From the NCBI RefSeq assembly GCF_003086295.3, contig NC_092048.1, positions 107,834,276 through 107,898,275 of the forward strand: DNA of 64,000 bases. The letters run 5' to 3'. Positions 32,490-43,994 of this stretch are shown here, one piece after another. Position 1 is the stretch's first letter. Each line of letters opens with the position of its first letter. The translations under genes were made by a program, and so were the position numbers. The notes under the pieces were generated by a model, which did no database searches, was not told the origin of the DNA, and worked only from the letters and a program-made list of their open reading frames with translations. Source of the stretch: Arachis hypogaea. Lineage: Eukaryota > Streptophyta > Magnoliopsida > Fabales > Fabaceae.

Positions 32490-32680
32490 TGCAATCCTAG
32501 CATTTAACGCCAGACTGCTGCTTATTTCTGGCGTTAAACACCAGCTTTTCCCCTTTCTTGGTGTTGAACGCCAACTTGGTGCTTGTTTCTGGCGTTTAAC
32601 GCCAGCTTAATGCTTCTTTCTGGCGTTAAACGCCAGTTTGATACTTCTTATTAGCGTTTAAACGCCAGTAAGCTCTTCCT
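32490..32680. repeat. GGCGTT-palindrome cluster, E5
   Basis: Perfect CTGGCGTTTAACGCCAG (32589-32605) and CTGGCGTTAAACGCCAG (32620-32636) with several decayed units, between pol and ORF3 as in E3 and E6. Confidence 0.9.
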
Positions 32681-32805
32681 CCAGAGTGAGCTGTTTTAAT
32701 GCTGTTTTTGACTCTGCTTTGATTTTTGTGACTTCACATGATCATCATCCTAAAGAAAACATAAAATAAAAATGGAAAATAGAAAATTAACATAGATAAG
32801 GAAAA

Positions 32806-32823
32806 ATTGGGTTGCCTCCCAAT
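32806..32823 (-). other. Conserved hairpin I, E5 copy
   Basis: The minus strand reads ATTGGG-AGGCAA-CCCAAT, 41 bp after the pol stop (32865-32867). The outer pairs are A-T and T-A, where E6 has G-C and C-G. Confidence 0.85.
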
Positions 32824-32864
32824 AAGCGCTTCTTTATTGTCTTTAGCTGGACCTTGCTGAGCTT

Positions 32865-34217
32865 TTAATCTAGCCTCAGCCTTGAGCACTCTTGCTCAAT
32901 ATTGCCTTCAAGATAATGCTTGATTCTCTGTCTATTAACAATAAACTTCTTATCAGAATCAATGTCTTGAAGCTCCACATAGCCATATGGTGACACACTT
33001 GTAATCACATATGGTCTCCTCCACTGGTATTTCAGTTTCCCAGGGAATAGTCTGAGCCTAGAGTTAAACAACAGAACTTTCTGTCCTGGTTTAAAGACTC
33101 TAGATGACAGCTTTCTGTCGTGCCACCTTTTTTCTTTCTCTTTGTAAAGCTTGGCATTTTCGAAAGCAGTGAGTCTGAATTCCTCTAGCTCATTCAGCTG
33201 GAGCAATCTTTTTTCTCCAGCTAATTTGGCATAAAAGTTTAGGAATCTGGTTGCCCAGTAGGCCTTATGCTCTAGTTCCACGGGCAGATGACAGGCCTTA
33301 CCATACATAAGCTGGTATGGAGAGGTCCCTATAGGAGTCTTGAATGCTGTTCTGTAAGCCCATAGAGCATCATCCAAGCTTCTCGCCCAATCCTTTCTAC
33401 GGGTACTTACAGTCCGTTCCAGGATTCATTTTATTTCTCTATTAGAGACTTTAGCTTGCCCATTTGTCTGTGGATGATATGGAGTTGCCACCTTGTGACT
33501 AATTCCATACCGGACCATAGCAGAGTAAAGCTGTTTGTTGCAGAAGTGAGTGCCCCATCACTAATTAGTGCTCTAGGGACACCAAACCTGCTGAAGATAT
33601 GTTTCTGGAGGAACTTCAGCACTGTCTTAGTATCATTAGTGGGTGTGGCAATGGCCTCTACCCATTTGGATACATAGTCGACTGCCACCAGAATATAAGT
33701 GTTTGAGTATGATGGTGGGAAAGGCCCCATAAAGTCAATACCCCATATGTCAAACAACTCAATCTCTAAGATTCCTTGCTGAGGCATGGCGTAACTGTGA
33801 GGCAGATTACCAGCTCTCTGGTACCTATCACAGTTACGCACAAACTCTTGGGAGTCTTTATAGAGAGTGGGCCAGTAGAAGCCACATTTGAGGACTTTTG
33901 TGGCCGTTCGCTCACCTTCGAAATGTCCTCCATATTGTGATCTACGATAATGCCATAGGATCTTCTGTGCTTCTTTTCTAGGCACACACCTACGGATTAT
34001 TCCGTCTGCACATCTCTTAAAGAGATATGGTTCATTCCACAGGTAGTACTTTGCATCAGTAATTAATTTTTTCTTTTGTTGCTTCCTGTACTCCTTGGGT
34101 ATGAATCTTGCAGCTTTATAGTTTGCAATATCTGCAAACCATGGTGTTTTCTGGATGGCAAACAGTTGCTCATCCGGAAAGGTTTCAGAGATCTCAATAG
34201 TGGGGAAGGACGTTTCT
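32865..34217 (-). pseudogene. pol: E5 pol: integrase portion fused to LTR
   Basis: Integrase and flanks of an Athila pol: [12 protein letters not shown] linker, zinc-binding region, WGIDFMGPF, then a frameshift caused by one missing base in the C-run at 33552-33555 (E6 has one more G in the GATGGGGG context), TGA at 33426-33428, and the intact C-terminal frame from 33377 with the GPY-type tail (RRPYVITSV). Protease, RT and RNase H are absent. The open frame begins in the LTR: about 37 LTR-encoded residues ([20 protein letters not shown] and on) join in frame to [10 protein letters not shown]. Confidence 0.85.
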
Positions 34218-34476
34218 TCTACTGGCTCTATCCGGAGGGTCAGAATCCAACAGCATCTGCAGTCCTTTTTCAGCCTCTGAATAAGATTTTTTCTCAGGTC
34301 CCTCAATTTCAGCCAGAATTTACCTGAAATTACAGAAAAATACATAAACTCATAGTAAAGTCCAGAAATATAATTTTTGAATAAAAACTAATAAAAATAT
34401 AACAAAAAGTGACTAAAACATTCTGAAAACTATGTAAAAATCAATGTCAAAAAGGGTATAAATTATCCACTCATCA
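34218..34476 (-). repeat. E5 truncated 5' LTR
   Basis: The first 259 bp of an LTR, TGATGAGTGGATAATTTATA at 34476, of the E3 subfamily (AATTTATACCC). It ends at CTGACCC and continues directly as pol near a shared CCGGA/GGG. The outside flank (GGTGT) does not match the other end of E5. Confidence 0.8.
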
Positions 34477-35691
34477 GGTGTATTTTATTTATGTAGATGG
34501 TGTAAACTAACATTTCTACTATTTCAAGGCATCGTCAAAAAGGCAGAAGTGAAAAAGAAGTTGAAGGAAATGAAAGAAAAAGAAAAGAAAGAAAAAAGGA
34601 AAAAGACAAAAAAAAAAGAATGTAAGTTCAGTCGAGAGTGATTCATCAGAGAGTGAACTTGATTTTTCCTCTGAGTCTGAGTCTGAACAAGACTCAGAGG
34701 AAGCAACAAAAAGAAGGAAACAACCCACTAGGACAGCTAAAAAGTAAGTAATATTTTTGGGTGTATTTTGTCATTTTTAGGGTGTCCTCTGCTAATGATT
34801 GTTTGCCCTCCAGAATGGTATCGAGAAAAAGGAAGCTGATTTTGGAGGATTCCACTTCAGAAAGTGAAAGTGAATTCGATGATGAGTAAGATTCTGAAAT
34901 TATCATTGCATTGCTTTCTTTTCTGTTTATTATCAAAATTTGATGTATTAACAGAGTATTTCTCATTTAATTTCAGAAGTGAAGAATCGTCACCAATAAA
35001 AAAACAAAAATCAAAGAAAAAAATTCAGACTCTACCAAAAAAGTATGCACTGCTTTTGGGAGTATTTTATCATCAATTTTATTGTGTTTATCTGATTCAT
35101 ACTTTTTTTATTTCCAGGACGTAATCCAAAAAAAAAAAAGCACATTGTTGAGGATTCGTCTTCTGAAGAACAAATTCAATCCTATGATGTGTAAGATACT
35201 TTGTAAAGCTATCTTACCTTTTATCATCAAAATTATATATGTTAAATTATTCTTTTGCATGTACTGTTAGAACTGAAGAATTAGAAGAATTCTTAAGAGA
35301 ATAAAAAAAAAAAAACCAATGAAAAGGCTGCTGCACAGGGTATGTTGAATTTGGGTATATATTGCATATTTTAAGGTGTTTTTGTTGCTGATAATTATTT
35401 TTGCTTTCGTAGGATGAAGGGAGCTGGGGTCCCATCGACGGAAGGTCACTATGACACATCCGAAATGTAAGATCCTTTATTTGAGAGAATTTTGAGATCC
35501 TGATTTAACTAAATAGTTTTTTTTACTGAATTTATTCTATGCTTAGAACGCCGGAGGTGAACTTAGGGAGCGAGAATGATCCTTTGTTTCAAGCACAAAC
35601 GGATCAAAGTAGCGTAAACAAATCCACAGATAGCATGTAATTTCTGTTTCTAATACTGGTTATTTAATTCTTTTGTTACAATCTGCTTCTA

Positions 35692-35739
<48 letters not shown>

Positions 35740-37775
35740 GAAAAAAAAGCCCTTGAATATTTTGGCAGGAAAAAAAAATTTACAGCTAGGTAAGTTCTCA
35801 AAAACCAGAGCCTGTATTTCTTTTCAATGCGTCAGGTGTATTTTGGCATTATTTGGGTGGATTTCAGGTTGGGTCTGGAAGAAGAATCTGTTAGTGACTC
35901 AGCTCAACAGAAGATGATCGTTGTTCGGATGGAGACACATTCACAATATGAACCACTTGATATGTGAGTTTTACAACTAAATTTCAACCTTCTAATCATC
36001 TATTTTAAGGGAGTTTTTTAACTTTTTATTTTTGTCTTGTTTAGAGTTCCGATTCAAGTATGCATGCCTTCGTCACAGACAATAGCAGCAAGCCCTATCC
36101 AAATTGAACCATCCCGCCCAAAGTCCCTGAGCAAGAAAATTAGCGAAGAAACAATTAAGGGGTGAGGAATAATATTCGGATGTATTTGGTTATTATTTGG
36201 GGGGGTATTTTATTCTTATTTGGGTGTATCTCATTTGAATTGAGCTGTAATTGGTTCTTTTTGAATTTGAATCATTTTCTCTAAACCTGCAGCACTCCAC
36301 AACCCCAGAAACGTGCTGAAAGCACACCCACAGTGCCACCAGCTCCATCTAAAATGTAAGTTTAGTACAATATAATTCTCTTTTGATATCATTCGTCTAT
36401 TCTTATTCTTATAGTATCTTATATGTCAACACACAGTAATCCACCCCTTGAAGCCACTGCTGTATTGATGATGATCGCCAACACAACATCCTATGTACTA
36501 AAACAATTTTTGGCACCATCATTCAGCCTCGGCTTCACTGATTCAAGTCAAGAAGAAACCATGACTCAAGAGGGGCGACCAGGATCTGAATAGGGAAAAA
36601 GCCCTGAGATGCCAATACTAATCAAAGAATTAGAGGAGCTGGTTGAGAAAATTGCAAGCACTGGGGTTAAGGCAGCATTGGAATTTGCAGAGGCTAAAAC
36701 TCCCCTGCCCAAAAAGCAGCCTGCCGGCCAAAGATTTGAAAAGTTTGAAACTCCTACAACGAGGAAGGAAATGTCAGCCGACGTAAAAGAAAAATGCTAC
36801 CTATGGGCCACACATGTAAAGACATATGGGGATGGAACTACTAATGAGTATGAGCCAATGTGCACCCTCAATGCCCAACAACCATTACTATTGTCAAAGA
36901 TCCACTTTGCGTCTCTAAAAGCTAGTTCATATATGGAAGCTGAGGTAATATTAGAATAAGATTAATGATTTTATTATGACATGTGACTGCAAGTGTTGAT
37001 TGATGTAATTGATTTGGATTTTTTGTTTTTTTAGATTGTCACTGTTATGTGTCTGATTTTGAACAGACAAAATATTAAAAGATTTGAAGAAGAAATTTAC
37101 TGTCTCCCCCCTAATATTGTGGTAAGGTGTATTGAACTCAATTTTGGGTGTATTTATGTAATGTTTTGGGTGTATTAAATATTTTATATGGTGTTTCACA
37201 AATGTTGCAGAACATGGCTATCGAGAATCATGAGGGGGGGGGGGATTCTTACAGCCAAAACAAAAAAACCCATTTATGATTGAAGACTACAAAATGTTCA
37301 TACATTTTTTGGACTTGAAAAAGTTAGTATCCCATCCATATGTCGGTTTTCGCTTCTAAAACTTATATCACAATTCTTTGGTTATGTGTCAATTAAACTA
37401 AAAGACTGTTCAAGGTGGCCATACTTCAGATATTTGCACCTGTTTGCTATGCGGAGCATTGGTGGTTATGGGTGGCTGATGTTAGGAAGAAAAAATTTTG
37501 TATCTTTGACCCATTTCACAGGACGTGTCCCTCAAAACCAAGAATGAAGCTTAATAAATTTGTTGTAAGTTACTCCTGTTGTTTACATTTTAATATTTGG
37601 GTGTAGTTCTATTCAAAATAAGGTGTACTATAGGATCTTTTGGGTCTAATATGGTATTAAATTTAGTCTTTCTTATATTTTGCTTTGTTTTTTATTTTTA
37701 GGGGTATGTGATTTCCAGAATGAGAGTATATGCCGGGGGAGCACCACTCAAGAAAGACGATCATGAAATTGAACT
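34477..37775 (+). pseudogene. Ulp1/C48-peptidase-like spliced gene fragment
   Basis: Fifteen likely exons with GT-AG borders: about 34530-34743, 34814-34885, 34977-35042, 35118-35190, 35273-35340, 35413-35466, 35547-35636, 35868-35963, 36045-36161, 36293-36355, 36437-36944, 37035-37121, 37211-37322, 37415-37564 and 37702-37775. The early exons encode Lys- and Ser/Glu-rich low-complexity sequence. Late exons carry a C48-like core: FAPVCYAEHWWLWVADVRKK has the catalytic His, and CIFDPFHR the Asp. The exon with the catalytic Cys would follow but E7 cuts the gene. A TAG (36591), a frameshift near a G11 run (37234-37244) and stops in exons 4-5 indicate a pseudogene. Such genes are often carried by plant DNA transposons (Mutator-like); no terminal repeats are visible to confirm that. 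The gene's left end is cut at 34477. Confidence 0.65.
35698..35738. repeat. (AT)n microsatellite in an intron
   Basis: Uninterrupted TA/AT dinucleotide run of about 40 bp in the intron between exons 7 and 8 of the Ulp1-like fragment. Confidence 0.95.
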
Positions 37776-38836
37776 TGTAACGACCCAATTCCCAATACAT
37801 CATGATCATACTGGAAATCGAGTGTCACCAACTTGCTTACCTAAGACTTTAACTATTTATTATTAAGCCTGTAATCGTATTAGCGCACTATCGAATTTTC
37901 TAAAAACTTTTTCTTTATAAAAAGATTTCCGAGGGAAACTAATTAAACATACACAAGCCATACAAAGGAATTAAGTGAAACAAACCCAAGGCCTACATTA
38001 TATATATATACATAACATGTATCATAGATCATACATACATATAAAGGTACTATTATATACACCATAAGTTAGCATACAACCCTTCACATCTTGCTACTAT
38101 ATACATAATCAACAGTCCGAGCCCTGGTCCATATAGGAATCCCCTAAGCTGGCGCCTGAAACTAGCCTAGCCAGTATTTACAGCTCCTAATCTCTCAGTG
38201 GAACTATCCAAAAGTGAGAGACTAAACCAAAATTCTTACGTTAAACTGAAGGTGCCACCTAAAACACGCTACCAACTCTTATAGTCTTTGATCGATCATT
38301 GCAGCTAAAAGACGAGATCTCTATTACCTTCGTATCCTTCACTGGGTCCTTGTATATATAGGGGTGAACTTAACTAGAGTTCCTATTTCCATCTGAAGGG
38401 AAAGAACTTGGGTAAGAACTGTGGAGTTCTTAGTAGGGTCGGGGTGGTTAGTTAAGTCCGTTTTGATACTATACCAAGTCAGCAGCAACTACCGAATCAC
38501 ACATCAAACAAAATAACTAAAGAACATAAAGAGAAACAAACACAAAACATAGACAATCAAAAAATAGAATTCATAGGAGATATGCTCAAACAATTATGAT
38601 GCATGTCTATCCCTAGTGCAGGTAATGAGCTCATCTGTCGATTTCGACCCGCTCCCGACGTAACTCAGCAACCTTTGTCTGAGTTTAGTTGCCAGTGCCA
38701 TAACCTCTGTAAGCAACCTCTGTCTTATAGGTGCGACTCTTTTGAGCCGATGTATGCAAACATAATCTCTGTAAGCAACCTCGGTCTTATAGGTGAGGCT
38801 CTCTCTAGCCAATGTATGTATCGATAACCTCTGTAA

Positions 38837-38841
38837 GCAAC
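38837..38841. other. Solo-LTR target duplication, left
   Basis: GCAAC, repeated at 40476-40480 on the other side of the solo LTR. Confidence 0.9.
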
Positions 38842-40475
38842 TGATACAAGAATTTGTTGTCGGTCTAGATTTTCTTCCTAAAGAAAGGAATTACTTCGTT
38901 GTAAGCTTAGCTCCAAACCAACAAACAACTCTCACATCAAATTAAAATATGGTTTTGTCACATGTACAAACCCCAATGAAAATTAACCGAAGTATTTAGA
39001 CTCCGGGTCGTCTCACGAGGAATTGCAATGAAGTGTATGCTTATTGGCTATGAAGGAACAAGGGGGTTTGATTTGTAAGGGGCGAAAAATAAATGGCAAG
39101 AAAAGTAAATCAAGCAAGCAATTAAAGGAAGCAAAATAAAGAAAAGCAATTAATAAAGAGAGACATTCATGGCAAGAATTGAGATCATAGGCCTTCCATC
39201 CTAGTCACTAATAACAATAATTAACAAGACTTTATCTTATTACGTCATCCCCGATGATGGAGGAAGGTATCATGTTATCCTCATACTCGGAGAAAGTTTA
39301 ATAAGACTAGCTAATCTCAATCCAAAAGTTCTAATCACCTACTAATTGAATTAGCAAGAGATTAGAGTCAATGGAAATCATACTAGCTAACAACTCTAGA
39401 TCACCAATATAAGTTGGGTTTTCATGACTCAAGATTGCCTAATTACTCTTTCCAAGCCAAGAATGCTCAAAATCTACTCTAATATCCAACCAAGAATTTT
39501 GTCAAACACTTGGAAGGCATAAAAGGAAAACATAATAAATGACAAGAAATAGTAAAATCTACCAACTACAAATTGCAAGGAGGCAAGGTCAACAACTCAA
39601 ATTCACAATAAAAGACATCAAACATCAATTACATTAATAGAAAATCCAAATCCAACAAGTGTTCATCAATCCTAAACAAAGAGGCATAAAAAGGAAAATT
39701 AACAAGAGGGAACAAGAAAATTACATCACTAGAGCATGAAAATGTAGAAGAAACAAGATGAAAGCAAGGAATTAAACATGGATCTATGATGCAATTAATC
39801 CTAGGAACCCTAATTCTAGAGAGAAGAGGGAGCTTCTCTCTCTAGAAACTAAGCTACATGATGCAAAAACTTCAAACAATTGCTTTCCCTTTATCCAAGA
39901 TTGAATTCTACATGAAATAGCATTAGAAATGAGTTGGATTGGGCCCAAAATGCTCTACAAATCGCTGGCCACGAGTTGCTTTTAGTAAATCACGTGCACC
40001 AATCGGTGCGCACACGTATAGTGCGCATGTGCGTCCCTAGACGTTAGGCAACTATGGCAAATTTTATATCATTTTGAAGCCCCAGATGTTAACTTTCCAA
40101 CGCAACTAGAACCGTCTCATTTGGACCTCTGTAGCTCAAGTTATGGTCGATTGAGTGCAAAGAGGCCAGGCTTGACAGCTTTGCAGTTCCTTCATTTCTT
40201 CATGAGTTCTCCCACTTTGCATGCTTTTCCTTCATTCCTTCAATCCAATATTTGCCTTATAAACCTGAAATAACTTAAAAAACATATCAAGGTATCGAAT
40301 GAAATTAAAGTAAATTAAATTTAGCTATTTTAAGGTCTAAAAAGCATGTTTTCACAGTTAAGCACAAATCAAGGGAGAATTACAAAATCATGCTATTTCA
40401 TTGAATAAATGTGGAAAAAGGTGATAAAATCCTCCAAAATAAGTACAAGATAAACTACAAAATTGGGGTTTATTA
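38842..40475 (-). repeat. Solo LTR (E9-like family) in the E7 LTR
   Basis: 1634 bp, minus strand from TAATAAACCCCAATTTTG (40475) to TTCTTGTATCA (38842), with perfect GCAAC duplications, so it is a solo LTR from recombination of a complete insertion. The start is related to the E9 LTR (TGATAAACCCCATTTG). It holds the conserved GAGCTAC/GCGTTGGAAAG module (40080-40145) and a short, decayed GTGCGCAC cluster (39990-40045). No gene. Confidence 0.9.
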
Positions 40476-40480
40476 GCAAC
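40476..40480. other. Solo-LTR target duplication, right
   Basis: GCAAC, identical to 38837-38841; the E7 minisatellite resumes here. Confidence 0.9.
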
Positions 40481-42360
40481 CTCTATCGTACAAGTGGGAC
40501 TATCCTTTGGATCGGCCGATGTATCCCTGGAAGCAAATCTTAGTGGACTCACCACCATATCTCTGCTCATTTTCAACAGGTACACAATCATCTCAGCTCA
40601 TTCTCAATGCCAAACAATATCTTTGCTTATCTCTTTTTCTTTTCTCTCTTTCTTTCTTTCTTTTTTTTTCTTTTTTGTGCTCTGCCCTCCTGTGGCAGGG
40701 ATTCTTTTAGATTCTTTTAATCTTTACTCTCTTCTCTCCTATGAAAGAGGTTTCTTTAATATTTTTCTTTTCTTTTTCTTTTCTTTCTTCTTCTTTTCTT
40801 TCCTATTATTCCATAATAAAAATTATTTTTACATTATTCCTTTGCCTCTCCCTAAGTGTCTTATGAAAAAGAATTATAAAGTTCTTTAATCAAGTCTGCG
40901 TTCTCTAAAGCTTTTAAGATTACTCTGCTTGCTTGCTCTCTCGTTAATGTTACACATTATAATATTCTAACAAAATAATATCTTTGATAAATACTAATTA
41001 CAATAATAATTTATTTTCATATAAATGGGTAATTTTAAAGATGTATTTAAAATAATATTTATAATCTCTTTTAAAACTTAGTTTATAAAACCTTATTCTT
41101 AAGCTTTTATTAATTACTTTCTAAATCACGAACTTTTTAATATTCTATTTTCAACCTCAATATTTTATAAAATTATATTTGAACCCTCACTTATTTTAAT
41201 ATTTATAAAAATAACCTGAACTTTTATAAAATACCCATTTACCCCTGAACTTTACTTATTACCCAAAATACCCGAAAACTTATACAATTGTAAATTATAC
41301 CTTGATTTTTATATACAAATAAAATATTACCCTTCAAAAATAAAATGTAATTACTAATCTTTCTTTTATACTAAAACCGAAACCCTTAACCTTTTTCTTT
41401 CAATATATTACTTGTATTTTAATTTATTTTCAAGTTTTTAGCTTACCGATTTTTCACAACTTTTAGTTTAATCTCTAGGCCATCAAAACTTATCAATTTT
41501 AATCAATAATTCTCATTCAAAATAGCCCCAAAATCATCAAAATAACCTCAGTAGGGCGGTTCTGCTTTGCCGAACCGCAATTCACAAAGAACAACAATAA
41601 TTTCACAAAGTTTCAACGTAAACTTAATCAAACTCAAACAGTAATAAATCAAGTCAACATTCACTCATCAAATTTGCATTTAATTATTATAAAGTTATCA
41701 AACCCTACCTCTGTACGAATTCAAAATCATCAAAAACTCCGGAGAAGCTTTTTGATCGAGCTATTGAAGAAGAAAACGTCAGAAATTGTCTGTGCCTCCT
41801 AGAACTCCCATTGGCCAAACTAATGGAGAAGAGGAGCTACGTTACGGTCAACTTCTACCGAAAAAAATGATGCCAACACATAGAGGAGGAGGATACGAAT
41901 ACTTTTATCGGATTAAATTTTTTATTGGAGTTACGGATTAGAAGAAATCGGGAAAAGAATCTTTACGGTTCCATGGCCTCACGTTTACGGTTCCAATTGG
42001 ATATATTATTGCACAAGTAATAATATATTTAAGATTAGATATGAGTTACTAATATAAATGACATTAGTAACTTAAGGATGAAAGATATTTAATGAAGCAT
42101 TAGCAACTCTAAGCTCATCAAGAAATACCGATAATTACTTATATCGGCAAAAGTCAGACTTGATAATAATATTAATATTATTATCTAGGCTCCATTATAA
42201 TTAGAGCAAGTAAAATAAATAAATAACATAATAATAATAAAATTATATTACCATTTATTTTACTTCAGAGTTCGAAGACGACTCGTCAAAATAAAACTAA
42301 TCGCTTTAAAATATTATTTTAAGAAAAACTCACGTTAGTGCAAAAATTTGAGTTCTTACA

Positions 42361-42381
42361 TTCTACCACCCTAAAAGAAAA
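42361..42381 (-). promoter_or_regulatory. E7 polypurine-tract region
   Basis: The minus strand reads TTTTAGGGTGGTAGAA directly before the LTR start TGTAAGAAC. The AGGGTGGTAGAA end is the likely plus-strand primer. Confidence 0.6.
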
Positions 42382-42469
42382 TTTTTCTCTCAAAATTTCC
42401 TTCATCTGTAAATAGGTGTGAGTAATCGGTCCTTATCTTATTTTCTAGTCCTCAGGTGTGTTGTGTTTC

Positions 42470-43774
42470 TTCATCTGATCTCAACTTACGTATAGCAGTT
42501 GAAGAACTAAAAGAATGCAATGCACCAGAATCGTAAAGTTCAATTTGGAAGCAAGTTTTAACACAACACTGACTTTAGGTCAGGGAGTCTGAATACGGGC
42601 ATCTTCTGCAATCATTGTAAATACTCTTCCTGGTTGTTGCAGTCTAGCTGACTCTTGAATAAACTTCTTTGGGCAATTTCTCGCTATATGTCCCGGTTCA
42701 CCGTAGTTGTAGCAGATATTCGATCCAAACCGACAAGGTCGGTTACCATGGTCCTTCCCACACTGACTACACACCGTATCTGGTTGGATCTGTAGAGGTC
42801 GCTTGCCAGTATTCTGCCTTGGTTCATTTCCATTTTCAACAGTAGAGTGTGCATGATTATTCCTAACTTGTTGATTCATACGTAGGGGGTTCTCCAGGTG
42901 CCTTAAAATTCACCCTCCGCCAAGCCGCATACCGATTAAAACTATTAGAACTTCTCGGAGGGAAATCCTGATGATTCATTCTCGTTGTTGCCATCTTTTT
43001 CTCACAGTCTTCCATCAACTGACTCTTATTAACAAGCTCCGCAAAATTTCGTATTTCCAGTGGTACTAACGAATGCATTAGCTCATCGCGAAGTCCTCCT
43101 TCGTACTTCAAACACCTCCATTCCTCAAAATCATCTGGATTTTCCTGACAGATCTTAGAGAATCGGCACAAATCCTCAAATTTTTGGGTATACTCTACCA
43201 TTGACATATTCCCCTGTTTCAATTGCATCAATTTCATTTCTTTAGTATCACGAACATATCTAGGGAAATACTTTTTGTAAAATTCCTCCTTAAAAGTATC
43301 CTAAATAATCTCTTCCACCTCATGTCTTAGCAAGCGTTGCACTCCATGCCATCAGTGTTCAGCTTCTCCCTCCAGCATATAGGTCACGAATTCCATATGT
43401 TGTTCTTCTGGCACATGTTGTGCTCGCAGCTATTCCTCGATATCGCGGAACCAATTGTCAGCTTCAGTTGCGACAAGCTTCCCCTTAAACTTAGGCAGAT
43501 TCACTTTCAGAAAGGTTGCCAGCGTCATCAGGTTACCGTGATTTCCAACGTTTTCATCACCATCGGAGCCTCTGTTGCGTTCAACATCACGTTCTCTATT
43601 ACGAACTCCATTCCTCTCTCCTAACCGGTCAATTACTCGTATTGTAGCAGTTGCCATTTCACGTACAGCATCAGCCATGGTGTTCATCACAGCTATAAAA
43701 GCATTTGCATTCCTCGTCGGTTCATCTACAGGGTTCACACTACGCCTACCACGTCCTTGTCCCTGTGTAGCCAT
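42470..43774 (-). pseudogene. gag: E7 gag with protease stub
   Basis: Gag of a Del/Tekay-like element. ATG at 43774 (MATQGQGRGRRSV), Arg/Glu-rich stretch, then LPKFKGKLVATEADNWF, YFPRYVRDTKEMKLMQLKQG and YTQKFEDLCRFSKIC, all diagnostic of Retrotrans_gag. Stops after DIEE (43430) and a frameshift between 42863 and 42879 break it. The nucleocapsid end has CSQCGKDHGNRPC and then CYNYGEPGHIARNC, where the second zinc ligand is Tyr instead of Cys. Just beyond the gag stop, DSGALHSF marks a protease active site, followed at once by the sequence before the 3' LTR. Confidence 0.85.
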
Positions 43775-43976
43775 CTAGATTCTATTCACACTCAACATTC
43801 AATATTAAGGTGATCAGTCTTAACATTTTAGGCGAAGTTTGAGTAGTCTCTAAAATGGATATATAGCGACAGTCATGCAATCCATATCATAAGGATATCC
43901 TATATGCATGAAACACAACTTAGAGAATGCAATGAAGCATGATTCAGTCCTTATCCCCAGGCTTTAATAGAAATGA

Positions 43977-43991
43977 ACTGCTCTGATACCA
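43977..43991 (-). promoter_or_regulatory. E7 primer-binding site (tRNA-iMet)
   Basis: The minus strand reads TGGTATCAGAGCAG. The first 12 bases are complementary to the 3' end of plant initiator tRNA-Met. It lies 3 bp inside the LTR. This separates E7 from all the tRNA-Asp-primed elements here. Confidence 0.9.
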
Positions 43992-43994
43992 AAT

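Larger units (their letters stand above)
17243..34476 (-). mobile_element. E5: rearranged Athila-type element, split by E6
   Basis: Minus-strand parts: 3' LTR (18777-17243), 3' non-coding region, ORF3 remnant with a tRNA-Cys fragment, E6 insertion (20077-32164), ORF3 start, palindromes, hairpin I, integrase, and finally only the first 259 bp of a 5' LTR (34476-34218) joined directly to pol. The flanks do not match: ACAAG at 17238-17242 against GGTGT at 34477-34481. The two LTRs also belong to different subfamilies. E5 is therefore a deletion or recombination product. Confidence 0.75.
37776..42360 (-). repeat. E7 3' LTR, split by a solo LTR
   Basis: TGTAAGAACTCAAATTTTTG at 42360 to GGGTCGTTACA at 37776 (minus). 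Without the solo LTR and one duplication it is about 2.95 kb. It contains a minisatellite of GTAAGCAACCTC units (38690-38840, continuing at 40476), a T/C-rich tract (40620-40815), AT-rich sequence (40980-41500) and a GCGGTTC/GAACCGC inverted repeat (41556-41578). Frames over the minisatellite and T/C tract are not genes. Confidence 0.8.

Noticed and set aside
38594..38827. Small frames with repeated RLLTEV-type peptides (also 44766-45163)
   Set aside because: They translate the E7 LTR minisatellite and match at equivalent positions in both LTRs.
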